Origin: Candidatus Gastranaerophilales bacterium | GTDB taxonomy: Bacteria > Cyanobacteriota > Vampirovibrionia > Gastranaerophilales > Gastranaerophilaceae | DNA: 64,000 nucleotides | Direction: 5' to 3' | Assembly (NCBI GenBank): GCA_944324395.1 | Contig: CALUWC010000007.1 | Location: 62,001 to 126,000 of the forward strand | Part shown: piece after piece, positions 45,516-55,253 of the stretch | How the letters are laid out: every line of letters starts with the position of its first letter | Position numbering within the stretch: the stretch's first letter is position 1 | Translations under genes and position numbers: made by a program | Notes under the pieces: model-generated | Told to the model about the DNA's origin: nothing | What the model saw: only the letters and a program-made list of their open reading frames with translations | Database searches by the model: none

Positions 45516-46718
45516 TCAAACAGAAAATTTGTCGATATACTTATCTAATTCTTCAATTCGTAAAGTTATATCAGTAATAATGGAAGATAAAGAATTTGAA
45601 ATTGTATCAAAATTTTCGCAATTTGAACGACCTAACAGACCGGATTTGACATTGGAAAAAACAAGTTTTTGAAAGACACAAATTGCATCAAACAATTCTT
45701 TATCAATAATATTAGAAGTTTTAGACAGATATATAAAAAGTTCAGATATTGAATTTTTTGCAGCTGTAAATTTCTTCAACAGGAAAAAAGTCTGCACCTG
45801 TCGAAGTTTATCTAAAATTTCAGAATAAACATCTGAAATTGTATGTTTTTTTAATACTAAATAATCTCTAAAATACTCCATTGTCTGCCTGTATCCATCA
45901 TCTATAATTGACTGGCGTTTTTCCGGAGGGTAGTTGAAATCTACCACAACAACATTACCTGTATTTATTACAAGATAATCAAATCTGTCTCTATTCCCGT
46001 AAATTGATTTGATAAAAGAAGTTTCAGAATATGTAATACAGGAATACATCCCGTTTACATATTCAATAGGACTTTGGTCAGAACCTGCGAAGGATCCTTC
46101 TAGTCTTATTTCTAAGATTCTGTCAGGAGATTTTTGTATATTCTTTGACAAAGACCACATTGGTTTTCCTTTCATCAAATCACCATCTACAAGCAAATCG
46201 TCTTTTAATGTAACTGCTCTCATTAAACCCGGCATACAGCAAGAAATTCGAACAGCTAACGCAACTTCAAAATCCGGAGTTTCAAAAGAAGAAAATTCCT
46301 TACAGGTAAAATCTTTCATATTTGTAGAAATAATTATAAGATTCTTATCTAAATCTTTAAATGAAACCGGACGGCACTGACCTTTTAAATAAGCATCACC
46401 ATAATATTTTCTTTCTATCAAATCTCTAAGCCACTCAAGAAAAACTTCCCCTTTGCTAAGTGCAAATTTATTATTAAATCCCAGAGAAATATCCCTGAAC
46501 AGCTCAAAATTAACAGATAGAAATACATCAGCAAGTTCATTCGGAGTATAACCGACAGCATACAAAGCAGCAACCAGAGCCCCTACAGAAGAACCTGCAA
46601 TAGTTGAAAGCTCAATTCCTAGTCTTTCCAAAGCTCGCAAGACACCTACATGAGCTGCACCTCTGATTGCACCGCCGCCAAATAAACAAGTATATCTGAA
46701 ATTATTATGCTCTCTCAT
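45516..46718 (-). CDS. Patatin-like phospholipase
   Basis: Soluble serine-aspartate acyl hydrolase of about 400 residues. N-terminal oxyanion 'FGGGAIRGAAHVGVLRAL', nucleophile in 'IAGSSVGALVAALYAVGY' (GxSxG) and catalytic Asp in 'LLVDGDLMKG'. Residues ~270-400 are a helical extension of unknown role. I chose ATG 46718 because the only upstream ATG lies in the loop of the preceding gene's terminator; the promoter -10 is 7 nt before 46718, with no ribosome binding site. Confidence 0.9.
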   Translation of the reverse strand: MREHNNFRYTCLFGGGAIRGAAHVGVLRALERLGIELSTIAGSSVGALVAALYAVGYTPNELADVFLSVNFELFRDISLGFNNKFALSKGEVFLEWLRDLIERKYYGDAYLKGQCRPVSFKDLDKNLIIISTNMKDFTCKEFSSFETPDFEVALAVRISCCMPGLMRAVTLKDDLLVDGDLMKGKPMWSLSKNIQKSPDRILEIRLEGSFAGSDQSPIEYVNGMYSCITYSETSFIKSIYGNRDRFDYLVINTGNVVVVDFNYPPEKRQSIIDDGYRQTMEYFRDYLVLKKHTISDVYSEILDKLRQVQTFFLLKKFTAAKNSISELFIYLSKTSNIIDKELFDAICVFQKLVFSNVKSGLLGRSNCENFDTISNSLSSIITDITLRIEELDKYIDKFSV

Positions 46719-46725
46719 TAAAAAA

Positions 46726-46734
46726 ATATTAGCA
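46726..46734 (-). promoter_or_regulatory. Extended -10 promoter of patatin gene, leaderless arrangement
   Basis: Minus-strand TGCTAATAT starts right at the end of the upstream terminator's T tract and ends 7 nt before ATG 46718, placing the expected transcription start on the initiation codon. Confidence 0.5.
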
Positions 46735-46770
46735 TAAAAAAAGGATTGACACATCAGCCAATCCTTTTTT
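46735..46770 (-). terminator. Terminator of the HEAT-like gene
   Basis: AAAAAAGGATTGGCTGATGT and GTCAATCCTTTTTTT arms form the hairpin (GGATTG/CAATCC core), T tract on the minus strand. Confidence 0.85.
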
Positions 46771-46790
46771 ATTAGATTAAATTTATAATA

Positions 46791-47087
46791 TTATGCTGCT
46801 AAACCTTTAATTTCTCTGATTAAATATTCTGCAACCCATTCAAAATCTTTATTTTCATGAGCAGCTTTTTCTAAATACTTCACAGACACATCACCTAAAC
46901 GGATCAAAGTCATAGCAACAACACCTCTTTTTATTCCTCTAACAACTTGAAGCTGGTCAACCAATTGAGGAACAACAGAAGTACCAATGCTAACTAATTC
47001 ATTTTCAATTTTATTTTTTGTATTATTATCTGCGTTTTCTAGTTCAGAAAGAATTTCATTAACTGATTGCATATCCTTTTTCTCCAT
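46791..47087 (-). CDS. Small HEAT-repeat-like protein
   Basis: About 98 residues, all helical: 'IENELVSIGTSVVPQLVDQL' and 'IKRGVVAMTLIRLGDVSVKY' are two HEAT-type helix pairs, a scaffold used for protein binding and, in cyanobacteria, in phycobilin lyases (none suggested here). ATG 47087 has AAGG 8 nt upstream; ATG 47093 is only 2 nt from it. Monocistronic, with a terminator downstream. Confidence 0.65.
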   Translation of the reverse strand: MEKKDMQSVNEILSELENADNNTKNKIENELVSIGTSVVPQLVDQLQVVRGIKRGVVAMTLIRLGDVSVKYLEKAAHENKDFEWVAEYLIREIKGLAA

Positions 47088-47210
47088 ATTCATTACCTTA
47101 CATTATTATTATAAATTAAAAAATACCCGAAGTCCGATTTCCTTACATAATCTTTATATCTGTAATAAAAATATTAATAATAATCTTAAAAATGAATAAA
47201 AAATATACCA

Positions 47211-47244
47211 AAAGACCGTACATATAAGGGTTTGTACGGTCTTT
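47211..47244. terminator. Hairpin terminator downstream of trxB
   Basis: AAAGACCGTACA and TGTACGGTCTTT form a perfect 12-bp stem around a 10-nt loop; minus-strand side followed by a T-rich stretch. Confidence 0.75.
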
Positions 47245-47266
47245 ATATCTTATTAATATTTTACTG

Positions 47267-48205
47267 CTATACAGTAACTTCTTTCAATGCTTCAACATAT
47301 TTAACGGCATAGACTGCTCCGACTGCACCATCAGCTGCAGCCGTGATAACTTGTCTTAGCGGAGTAACTCTGACATCTCCAACAGCATAAACTCCGTCTA
47401 AAGAGGTTTTCATGGTTTCATCTGTTACAATAAAGCCGCGTTGATCTTGAGTTAGCTGTCCGGCAAAATTATCTACATTAGGAAGGATTCCAATATAAGG
47501 GAATATTCCATTTACCTCAAGTTTTGAGACTTCGCCGGATTTCACATTTTCAACAATAAGAGAATTAACCAGCTCCTCGCCCTTAATTTCCCTGACAATA
47601 GTATCCCAAACAAATTCAATCTTATCGTTTTTGAAAGCTCGCTCCTGTACAATTTTATCAGCTCTAAGTTCATTTCTTCTATGAATCAAATAAACTTTTG
47701 AGGCAAATTTGGTCAGGTACATAGCCTCTTCAACCGCAGAATTTCCTCCTCCCACAACAGCAACAACTTTATCCTTGTAAAAAGCCCCATCACAAACCGC
47801 ACAAAAACTCACACCTCTGCCTATAAATTCTTCTTCTCCAGGAACCCCAAGCCGCATAGGTTTAGCTCCTGTAGCAATAATAACAGTTTTTGCTCTAAAT
47901 TCACCTTCATTTGTAATAATAACTTTTGGATTAGAAACAAGATCAACTGATTGTATTTCTTGCATCGGGAATTTATTAACACCGAATTTATCAGCATGCT
48001 CTTCAAATTTCTCCATTAACTCATATCCGCCAACCTGAGAAAAACCCGGATAATTTTCTAATTCCAAATAATTAGAAGGCTGACCGCCGAGCATACTTAT
48101 ATCAATAATAGCAGTAGAAACTGCACCCCTGGCAGCATAAATACCTGCACTAAAACCGCCGGGTCCGCCGCCTAAAACAATAGTATCAAATTCATAAGTT
48201 TGCAT
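47267..48205 (-). CDS. trxB: Thioredoxin reductase
   Basis: FAD/NADPH disulfide reductase of 312 residues. FAD motif 'VLGGGPGGFSAGIYAARG', redox pair CxxC in 'SFCAVCDGAFYKDK', NADPH motif 'VVGGGNSAVEEAMYL' and C-terminal FAD motif 'GVYAVGDVRVTPLRQV'. No thioredoxin gene is in view; the glutaredoxin at 55377 is a possible partner but unproven. GAGGG is upstream. It sits after the secreted protein and pgi on the same strand. Confidence 0.94.
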   Translation of the reverse strand: MQTYEFDTIVLGGGPGGFSAGIYAARGAVSTAIIDISMLGGQPSNYLELENYPGFSQVGGYELMEKFEEHADKFGVNKFPMQEIQSVDLVSNPKVIITNEGEFRAKTVIIATGAKPMRLGVPGEEEFIGRGVSFCAVCDGAFYKDKVVAVVGGGNSAVEEAMYLTKFASKVYLIHRRNELRADKIVQERAFKNDKIEFVWDTIVREIKGEELVNSLIVENVKSGEVSKLEVNGIFPYIGILPNVDNFAGQLTQDQRGFIVTDETMKTSLDGVYAVGDVRVTPLRQVITAAADGAVGAVYAVKYVEALKEVTV

Positions 48206-48217
48206 AATTATTAACCC

Positions 48218-48709
48218 TCAATTACCTATTACACTCTGACCGGCAATTTTCTCCCCTCTTATAGAATATATTGCCGTTTCTGATTTAATTATTTTACCAT
48301 CAACATCTGAAACTGTATCAAGCCTCAATTCATCTGTTCCGGTAAAGCTTTCTTTTCCTACCTTTATACTTACAGTATCGGATAGTACTTTATTATCATA
48401 TTTTCCGGTTTTACTGAATATGATATGATTTTTATTTACGCTGTTAATCTGAATCTGTGCAGATGCACCCGAAAACGGATTACTTAATGTTATGACGTCA
48501 TTATCCCTGGATAAGTTCCACAAATCTAATCCTTTATCTTTAAAACTCATTGGCGAATCAGTTTCAATACGCTGCGATACTACTCTCCACGAACCGAACA
48601 GGTAATTTGGAACAGCAGTAATAGACGCTTTCAACATTTTTGCAGACACTGCCGAAACACAAAATATACAAATTAAAACAGTTAATAATAATCTAAACAA
48701 ATTTCTCAT
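48218..48709 (-). CDS. Secreted hypothetical protein
   Basis: 163 residues from ATG 48709: signal peptide 'MRNLFRLLLTVLICIFCVSA' ending 'VSA', then a beta-rich domain ('GSWRVVSQRIETDSP', 'DVITLSNPFSGASAQIQINS', 'HIIFSKTGKYD') that looks like a small lipocalin-type or calycin-like barrel, not assignable to a family. 37 nt after pgi, probably co-transcribed. Confidence 0.6.
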   Translation of the reverse strand: MRNLFRLLLTVLICIFCVSAVSAKMLKASITAVPNYLFGSWRVVSQRIETDSPMSFKDKGLDLWNLSRDNDVITLSNPFSGASAQIQINSVNKNHIIFSKTGKYDNKVLSDTVSIKVGKESFTGTDELRLDTVSDVDGKIIKSETAIYSIRGEKIAGQSVIGN

Positions 48710-48746
48710 TATAAATTTATATAATTTTAATAACCAATATGTCAAA

Positions 48747-50138
48747 CTAATGCATAGCTATCTTAGATTGCAATATTCTTGCAGAATCTTCATAACCAGC
48801 TCTGCCCATCAAAGCGTAAGTATAATTTTTAGCCTGCTCAACTCCCGGTTGATCAAAAGTATCAATATTATACAATTCTCCGGCAATAGCGGTCTGGACT
48901 TCGAGCATATAAAGCAATTGAGCAACATTATAGCCGTCAACCTTCGGTATAGTGATAGTAACTGTCGGACGGGAATAATCGGAAAGAGAAACCCTTGTTG
49001 AATCCGCTTCAGCGTTCATTAAATCATTTATTGTTTTTCCCCCTAGATATCCGATGCCCGTATACTCAAAAATTCTCGGAATTTCAAGAGTTGTATCAAA
49101 TTCTCCAACCCTTATAAAAGTAATAATCTTATTATTAGGTCCCTCATTATAAAGCTGAATTTGCGAATGCTGATCCGTTGCTCCAAGAGCCTTAACCGGT
49201 GTCGGACCGACATGAACATGATTACCGTCTTTATCCATACTTTTACCAAGAGATTCAGCCCACAATTGTGCATACCAATCAGATACATATTTAAGTCTGC
49301 TTGAATAAGGCATCATAACAGAAATATTTTTTCCTTTATTAACATCCATAAGATATTGAATTAAAGCACCTTGAGCTGCAATATTATTGTTGATATCAGT
49401 ATTTTTTAAAGCCAAATCCATGTCTTTAATACCGTTCATGATATCATCAATATCAAGACCAACTAAAGCAATTGGCAATAAACCAACTGCAGAAAACACC
49501 GAAAATCTTCCGCCGACATCATCCGGAACTACAAAAGTTTTATAACCTTCCTGTTCAGCTATCTGTCTTAAAACACCTGTTTGACGATCTGTTGTTGCAA
49601 CAACATTTTTTCTGTATTCATCTTCACCAAGTTCTTTTTCAAGTCTATCCTTAACTATCATAAATTGTGACATTGTTTCTGCTGTAGAACCTGATTTTGT
49701 AATAACATTAACAAGTGTTCGTTTTAAGTCGAGTACATCAAGCAAACCGGTCATTGTATCCGGATCAATGTTATCAAGGAAAAAGATTCGGGGATAATTT
49801 TCTCTTTGCTCTGGAGTCAATAAATTCCAATAAGGTTTTAATAAAGCTTCGGTCATAGCAATACCGCCTAACGCAGAACCGCCGATACCTAACACAAGGA
49901 TATTATCAAAACGACCACGAACCATAGAGGCATATTCTTTTACATACCAGACAGTTTCTTCATTATACCCCAAGTTCATCCATTGAAGCCATTGCTCTGG
50001 TTTATCTTTTCTTTTATTCAAATCTGCAATAATAGATGCGATGCGATCTTTATACAGTTCAAATACCTGAGCAATATCTAAACCATGCTCTTCTCCGACA
50101 ACCGAGGCGTCCGAATTTCTGTAATCAAATTGAATCAT
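48747..50138 (-). CDS. pgi: Glucose-6-phosphate isomerase
   Basis: Glycolytic isomerase of glucose-6-phosphate and fructose-6-phosphate. 463 residues, the shorter bacterial type. Seen: 'VLGIGGSALGGIAMTEA', 'VITKSGSTAETMSQF' (phosphate-binding Ser/Thr), 'VVPDDVGGRFSVFSAVGLLP', and the catalytic-His region 'GATDQHSQIQLYNEGP'. GGAAGGGG lies upstream of ATG 50138. Confidence 0.96.
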   Translation of the reverse strand: MIQFDYRNSDASVVGEEHGLDIAQVFELYKDRIASIIADLNKRKDKPEQWLQWMNLGYNEETVWYVKEYASMVRGRFDNILVLGIGGSALGGIAMTEALLKPYWNLLTPEQRENYPRIFFLDNIDPDTMTGLLDVLDLKRTLVNVITKSGSTAETMSQFMIVKDRLEKELGEDEYRKNVVATTDRQTGVLRQIAEQEGYKTFVVPDDVGGRFSVFSAVGLLPIALVGLDIDDIMNGIKDMDLALKNTDINNNIAAQGALIQYLMDVNKGKNISVMMPYSSRLKYVSDWYAQLWAESLGKSMDKDGNHVHVGPTPVKALGATDQHSQIQLYNEGPNNKIITFIRVGEFDTTLEIPRIFEYTGIGYLGGKTINDLMNAEADSTRVSLSDYSRPTVTITIPKVDGYNVAQLLYMLEVQTAIAGELYNIDTFDQPGVEQAKNYTYALMGRAGYEDSARILQSKIAMH

Positions 50139-50266
50139 TGATCCCTAATACCCCTTCCTAATAATTTATATTCGTTAGTGTTCTTAATTTTATTTTATAT
50201 AATCAAATATAAATTACAAGAAACTACTCAGGCAGGATTAATAATTATTAACTTTGAAATTAGTTA

Positions 50267-52483
50267 TTACGCACTCTGATTAAACTTGAAAGTTCTTTCT
50301 ATATTCTTGGAAATTACACTTTTAATAGATTCATACTCAGTCTGCAAAGAAGAATGTTCGGTATCAATATTTTTCAATTCAATATCATAAATATTGTCTT
50401 TAGCTTCGATATCTTTCATTGCCCTGTTGTATTCAGCCTCAGCTTTGGTAATTTCATCATTGACAGTTTCTTCGGTAATCTTCGTACAAGTTTTGTAATC
50501 CAAACTATCCCAATTGTATGATTTATCAACCTGTTCAAGAGAAACGATACCGCTTTCCAGTGCATATTCAATCCATTCAGAGGATGAAGCAAGACCGTTT
50601 TCTAAAACTTTGTATCCCTGCATCATTCTGTTGAATAAATTTGTATACCACTGAGCTTTTGCATCAGCATTACCGGTGTTATTTAAATCATTTTCGTCGA
50701 CCCAAGCATATTTAGGTTCACCGTATATAGAAATCATTTGTTCAACTAAAAATTCTTTAATAACAGTATTAAAGCTTTCAGATTGTGTCAAATCTCTATG
50801 TTTTAAATATTGTAATACAAAATCTATATCTGTTAAATTTTCTGCGGTGACAACAACAGTTTCACCCTCATCATTTGTAAATGAATAACCATTTTTCAAA
50901 TCTTCTTCAACAATATCCTTTGAAGATAGATTTGAAGATCCTGAAGTTGAGGTATATATAAAATCGTGAGGAGGATTTGTATCAACACCTGAAACATATT
51001 GAATATTTCCGCTTGCATCCTCAATCGTTAATGCATCATCTGAAAAAATATTATCAAGAAATGCATCTTTTGCATCTGTATATTCATTAAGATAATCTCT
51101 TAATGTATTTGAAGTCTTGCCGATAGTAGCATCAGGATCGATACCATAGTTGGTTTTTAAAGTATTTATATCTTGCTCCAAAATCCAATCTGCAAAATTC
51201 TCATAGTTAGCAGAGGTCATTATAGTTTCCATAATAGTTTCTGCAGTTTCTGTTAATTCTGCAATGGCAATAGTATTGTCAGGAATAATAGTTTGGACAC
51301 TATATGTGTTACTTGTTGTTCCGTCATCATTTGTTTTTGTTCCGGCCTGATATTTATAATAAGTTGTATATGAATTGCCATCAGCATCGGTAATAGTAGA
51401 ATTATAATACATGTAATTATTAACAAAATTAGCTAATGATGAACCATATCCAGCAGAAAAATCAGGATATGTATTTGATATACCATCTTCGGTATCCTCA
51501 GCTGAGACAGCCGGAGGAGTACAGTTTGTAACATTACCAGAATCATCAACAGTAATAACAAAATCATCAATAGTATATGTTTTAGCAGCCTCATCTTTAA
51601 TAACTTCATCTGTTAAATCAGATTTAGTCATTAATGCATCAGTTGCACTGGTAGTTGTACCGGGCAATGTTCCATTGAATAAAGAATAAGATAATAATTG
51701 TTCAGCTAATAAATCACTATATGTTTGGGATAAAAATCCTTTCTCTTCTAATTTTTCTAAATTGTAAGTATTGTCATTAACACCAAGAAAAGCGTCTTTT
51801 AGTTTATTAAGATAATCAGCTGCAGTACTAGCAGAAATATTTGTTGTAAAATCTTTATCTGCATTTAAGCCCATAGCTGGACTATTACCGGAATTATATA
51901 AATAACTCTGCATTGATTCTTCTGCACCATCAATTAAATTATTTGATGCAGAAATATAAGCACTGTAGTTTTTCTCATATTCTTCAACTTCCAATGAATT
52001 TTCGTATGAATTGTACTGTTCATAATACAGCTGCATTTCTTCATATTCAATTGAATTAAACGGGGCAGGATATGCTTCATTTTCCAAATTACCCATTTCT
52101 TCAAAGTAAGTTGTTGTATATTCAAGACCATGAGATTTTAAATATGCATTCAAATTACCATGTGCATTTTGGAACATGGCAGCTTCAGATTCACTAACTA
52201 AAATTTGACCTGAAGAATTAACAAGACCATATTGAGTATTGTATGAACTATATGCAGTCAATGCATTGTAAGTTAAAACTTGAGAAAGTTCATTACCAGC
52301 TTCATCATAATTTCCAAACATTAAAGTCGCATTGTTCAATGCATTTATATAGTTTTCACTAACCTGAGAACTTTGAGCAGCCAAACGCATTTTGGCATTA
52401 TTAATGGTCTGAGATCTCAGCTCATTATCAGCCAAACGAGCAGTGATTGTTAATAATCTAGCTTGTGATGCTGCCATTCCCAT
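50267..52483 (-). CDS. Large lineage-specific protein with helical ends ('MGMAASQAR' type)
   Basis: 738 residues, rich in Ser, Thr, Asn, Tyr and Asp, no Sec signal peptide. The N-terminus 'MGMAASQARLLTITARLADN' and a long amphipathic C-terminal helix pair ('EYNRAMKDIEAKDNIYDIEL', 'LQTEYESIKSVISKNIERTF') frame a variable beta-rich centre (TTT, SSN repeats). Paired terminal helices are the layout of axial proteins exported by type III-like systems; I infer only that it may be a secreted filament-type protein. AAAGGAC is 8 nt upstream. The next gene upstream (52665) ends in a terminator. Confidence 0.7.
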   Translation of the reverse strand: MGMAASQARLLTITARLADNELRSQTINNAKMRLAAQSSQVSENYINALNNATLMFGNYDEAGNELSQVLTYNALTAYSSYNTQYGLVNSSGQILVSESEAAMFQNAHGNLNAYLKSHGLEYTTTYFEEMGNLENEAYPAPFNSIEYEEMQLYYEQYNSYENSLEVEEYEKNYSAYISASNNLIDGAEESMQSYLYNSGNSPAMGLNADKDFTTNISASTAADYLNKLKDAFLGVNDNTYNLEKLEEKGFLSQTYSDLLAEQLLSYSLFNGTLPGTTTSATDALMTKSDLTDEVIKDEAAKTYTIDDFVITVDDSGNVTNCTPPAVSAEDTEDGISNTYPDFSAGYGSSLANFVNNYMYYNSTITDADGNSYTTYYKYQAGTKTNDDGTTSNTYSVQTIIPDNTIAIAELTETAETIMETIMTSANYENFADWILEQDINTLKTNYGIDPDATIGKTSNTLRDYLNEYTDAKDAFLDNIFSDDALTIEDASGNIQYVSGVDTNPPHDFIYTSTSGSSNLSSKDIVEEDLKNGYSFTNDEGETVVVTAENLTDIDFVLQYLKHRDLTQSESFNTVIKEFLVEQMISIYGEPKYAWVDENDLNNTGNADAKAQWYTNLFNRMMQGYKVLENGLASSSEWIEYALESGIVSLEQVDKSYNWDSLDYKTCTKITEETVNDEITKAEAEYNRAMKDIEAKDNIYDIELKNIDTEHSSLQTEYESIKSVISKNIERTFKFNQSA

Positions 52484-52602
52484 TGTTAGCTTTGTCCTTT
52501 CAATTTCCTTGTAACTTTTCTTATCGTATAAATCGGCATATTTTAGCTAAACTTTAGGATTATTAAGTAAAATATTAAGAATTTGTTACAAATAACATGT
52601 AA

Positions 52603-52632
52603 CAAAAAAGGAACAGAAAATTTCTGTTCCTT
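52603..52632 (-). terminator. Rho-independent terminator
   Basis: AAGGAACAGAAA and TTTCTGTTCCTT form a perfect stem with a T tract on the minus strand, ending the 52665-53048 gene. Confidence 0.85.
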
Positions 52633-52664
52633 ATAATTTATCATCCATCAGTAAAAAATACTTA

Positions 52665-53048
52665 TTAACCAACAGAAGAGAATGAAGAGCAAGAGCCGCC
52701 AAAGCCGCCTCCTGCTGAGAAGCTTCCACCGGAGAAGCCGAAAGATCCTGCAGAAACAAACCCGCCGCCAGCGTTAATTGTAGCCAGAGCAGAAGAAAAT
52801 CCGCTCATAAAGCCTGCATCGGCTGAAGTATCAAAACTACTGTCGGAATACATTGAATAATCAACTGCTACAGGATTAGAAGATATATATGTATCATATT
52901 CGCCCATTGAAAGCATGCTTTTAGCTTCACTCAATCCCATCGCGAGAATTCCTGCATTCTCAACCGGATTATTTCTAACATTTGTATTTTTGTTAGTTTT
53001 TGATGATTTTGTTGATTTTGATGCCTGCTCTCCGAATAGTAATATCAT
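52665..53048 (-). CDS. Gly/Ser-rich small protein
   Basis: 127 residues: Lys/Ser/Asn-rich N-terminus, a middle helix ('GILAMGLSEAKSMLSMG'), then a Gly/Ser/Phe low-complexity C-terminus ('SFGFSGGSFSAGGGFGGSCS'). AGGAG lies 6 nt before ATG 53048. No family recognised. Located upstream of the large 'MGMAASQAR' protein, with a terminator between; the two could be related surface components. Confidence 0.65.
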   Translation of the reverse strand: MILLFGEQASKSTKSSKTNKNTNVRNNPVENAGILAMGLSEAKSMLSMGEYDTYISSNPVAVDYSMYSDSSFDTSADAGFMSGFSSALATINAGGGFVSAGSFGFSGGSFSAGGGFGGSCSSFSSVG

Positions 53049-53243
53049 TTTTGACTCCTAATATCTCATATTCTCTACACTTATATAAAGGTTTAAAATT
53101 TATCCGGATTTCAGCATGGTTATTATTCGTTACAATTCTTAATAAAAACTTAAAACTTTTGACCTACATATCTAAACCCAAAGATTGATGTACAAAGATG
53201 CAATGAGTTGTAGTATGAATATGTAGATTAGGGAGGAAGAGAA

Positions 53244-53888
53244 TTGAAAAAAGTATTTTTAATATTCACATTCTTAATTGCATTTGGATTCACAACAGTT
53301 GCAGCATTTGCACAAAATAATCATCTGCATACAATTACATTAGAAAAAAGCAGTTCAGGCTATAATATAATTCTCGGAACAGACAGAGCCACAAAAGTTA
53401 TAAAGAAAACACCGGCTGATAACGAGCTTGAAATGGATTTAATTGGAATTACATCTCAAGATACTGTAAATGCCATTTACAAAGGAACAACAAATGTTGA
53501 CGGATTAGTTATTGAAAATTCAACACCGGGTAAATTAAAAATTTATATTACGGCCGATAATATAAAAAATTCAACATTGATTCTTGAACCAATTAATGGC
53601 GAACCTGCTATTGTAGGAGAAAGTATGCCTCTGGATAAAGTTTTGTGGACAGTTTTTGTTCTGGCATTATTTGCAGTGATATTCAAAATATCAAAAGATA
53701 TATCTGAAGAAGATGACAATCTTTTAATTAAAAGAGATATAAAAGACAGAGAAATTGAACTTTACAAAAAATATAGAGATGAAGTACTTGCTCACCAGGA
53801 ATTAAATGCTCAGGAACTCAAAATGCAAAGAGTAATGAGAAAAATCGACAGAAAAATTGATGAACGTTTAACTTCAAATCTCAGATAA
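53244..53888 (+). CDS. Exported membrane protein with AMIN-like domain
   Basis: 214 residues: signal peptide 'MKKVFLIFTFLIAFGFTTVA', a ~100-residue beta domain ('HTITLEKSSSGYNIILGTDR' to 'LKIYITADN') reminiscent of AMIN peptidoglycan-binding domains, a TM helix (about 131-148, 'VLWTVFVLALFAVIFKI') and a charged cytoplasmic helix of 65 residues. The start is TTG 53244, supported by a GGGAGGA ribosome binding site. A terminator follows. Confidence 0.65.
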   Translation: MKKVFLIFTFLIAFGFTTVAAFAQNNHLHTITLEKSSSGYNIILGTDRATKVIKKTPADNELEMDLIGITSQDTVNAIYKGTTNVDGLVIENSTPGKLKIYITADNIKNSTLILEPINGEPAIVGESMPLDKVLWTVFVLALFAVIFKISKDISEEDDNLLIKRDIKDREIELYKKYRDEVLAHQELNAQELKMQRVMRKIDRKIDERLTSNLR

Positions 53889-53939
53889 GTATTAAACCTC
53901 AAGAAAAACTTAAATATATCCCTAAAACATTTTATGTCT

Positions 53940-53964
53940 AGCAAGTTTCAAAGCTTGCTTTTTT
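53940..53964 (+). terminator. Rho-independent terminator
   Basis: AGCAAG and CTTGCT stem followed by TTTTTT; lies between convergent genes. Confidence 0.75.
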
Positions 53965-53974
53965 ATTGGGAAAT

Positions 53975-55099
53975 TTAACGGTTAAAATGTTTATCAATAA
54001 TGTGTTCAATAATTTTTGCGGAGTCACCTTTTCCATACGGATTTTGGGCTTTTAAACGGGATTCTGACCTCGGTCTTGATAATATTTCATCAGAAAGAGA
54101 AATTATCTTATCATACTCTGCACCTACAAGAACAGAAACCCCTGCATCAATACCTTCCTGACGTTCTGTTTCATATCGCATTACAAGTGTTGGACAGCCA
54201 AAAGACGGAGCTTCTTCCTGTATGCCGCCGGAATCTGTTAAAATAAGTTTTGCATGTTTCATTAAATAAACTAAATACGGATAATCCAGAGGTTTTAATA
54301 AATAAACATTCTCATATTCTCCGAGCCTGTCATAAATTTTGCAGCGGACATTCGGATTTGGGTGAACAGGAATGATAAATTTATGATCAGAAAATTTCTT
54401 AATTAAAAATTCAATTGCATTTAATATCCTGTCAAGACGCTCACCATGATTTTCACGTCTGTGAACCGTTATTAAAACAACTTTATCGTCAATTTCGATT
54501 TCATTCTCTTCATAAAAAAGCTTAGCTTTCTGCATGGTATCTTCAGACAAACAAAATAAGGCATCTATAACAGTATTACCTGTCACAAATATTTTATTTT
54601 CTGAAATATCTTCTTTTAAGAGTGCATTTTTATTCTTCTCGGTCGGGGCAAAATGTAACTCTGCAACCCTTGAAGTCATTTGACGCATAATCTCTTCAGG
54701 AAAAGGCTCATATATATCATAAGAACGCAAACCGGCTTCAACATGAAATACAGGGATTTTTCTGTAAAAACTTGCCAGAGCTCCGCACAGCACAGTCATT
54801 GTATCTCCCTGAACAATAGTTGCATCAACAGTATTATCAGAATAAACCTTATCCAATGCCGATAAAATTCTTGTTTGAATTTCAATCAATGTTTGATTTT
54901 CTTTCATACAATCCAAATTTATATCAGCTTGTAAACCAAAATATGCAAGTGTTTGATTTGACAGCTCTTTTTGCTGCTCGGTATTACATATAATAACCCT
55001 GTATTTATCGGGGTAATTCTTCATTTCTAATATAATAGGAGCTAATTTTATAACTTCCGGACGGGTACCAAAAACAAATAATATATTCTTCTTATTCAT
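53975..55099 (-). CDS. wecB: UDP-N-acetylglucosamine 2-epimerase (non-hydrolysing)
   Basis: Converts UDP-GlcNAc to UDP-ManNAc for surface polysaccharides. 374 residues with 'FVFGTRPEVIKLAPIILEM', 'VQGDTMTVLCGALASFYRKI', 'PVFHVEAGLRSYDIYEPFPE', 'VLITVHRRENHGERLDRIL' and 'LTDSGGIQEEAPSFGCPTLV'. Lies apart from the 33-44 kb glycan island. The ribosome binding site is weak; a -10-like TATATT sits 11 nt before ATG 55099, so the leader may be only a few nt. Confidence 0.95.
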   Translation of the reverse strand: MNKKNILFVFGTRPEVIKLAPIILEMKNYPDKYRVIICNTEQQKELSNQTLAYFGLQADINLDCMKENQTLIEIQTRILSALDKVYSDNTVDATIVQGDTMTVLCGALASFYRKIPVFHVEAGLRSYDIYEPFPEEIMRQMTSRVAELHFAPTEKNKNALLKEDISENKIFVTGNTVIDALFCLSEDTMQKAKLFYEENEIEIDDKVVLITVHRRENHGERLDRILNAIEFLIKKFSDHKFIIPVHPNPNVRCKIYDRLGEYENVYLLKPLDYPYLVYLMKHAKLILTDSGGIQEEAPSFGCPTLVMRYETERQEGIDAGVSVLVGAEYDKIISLSDEILSRPRSESRLKAQNPYGKGDSAKIIEHIIDKHFNR

Positions 55100-55183
55100 A
55101 ACCAGAGTTTAATATAAACATTTAAAATTTGCAATTAGAAATACTGGTGCCTTATATAACAAATTCCACTGATACTATAAAAG

Positions 55184-55253
55184 CCCGTCATTCGGAGGAA
55201 TATAGTCCGAAGAATCTTTTTATTTAGATACTTCGCTAACGCTCAGTATGACG
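55184..55253. repeat. REP-like intergenic repeat
   Basis: An element bounded by 'CCCGTCATTCGGAGGAAT' and 'CTTCGCTAACGCTCAGTATG' arms whose ends are inverted (GTCATT...TATGAC type). Related sequence recurs at 62864-63146. It occupies the 277-nt gap between wecB and the glutaredoxin gene; the rest of that gap shows no gene. Confidence 0.65.

Noticed and set aside
46735-46754. Upstream ATG for the patatin gene
   Set aside because: It lies in the loop of the preceding terminator hairpin, upstream of the -10 box.
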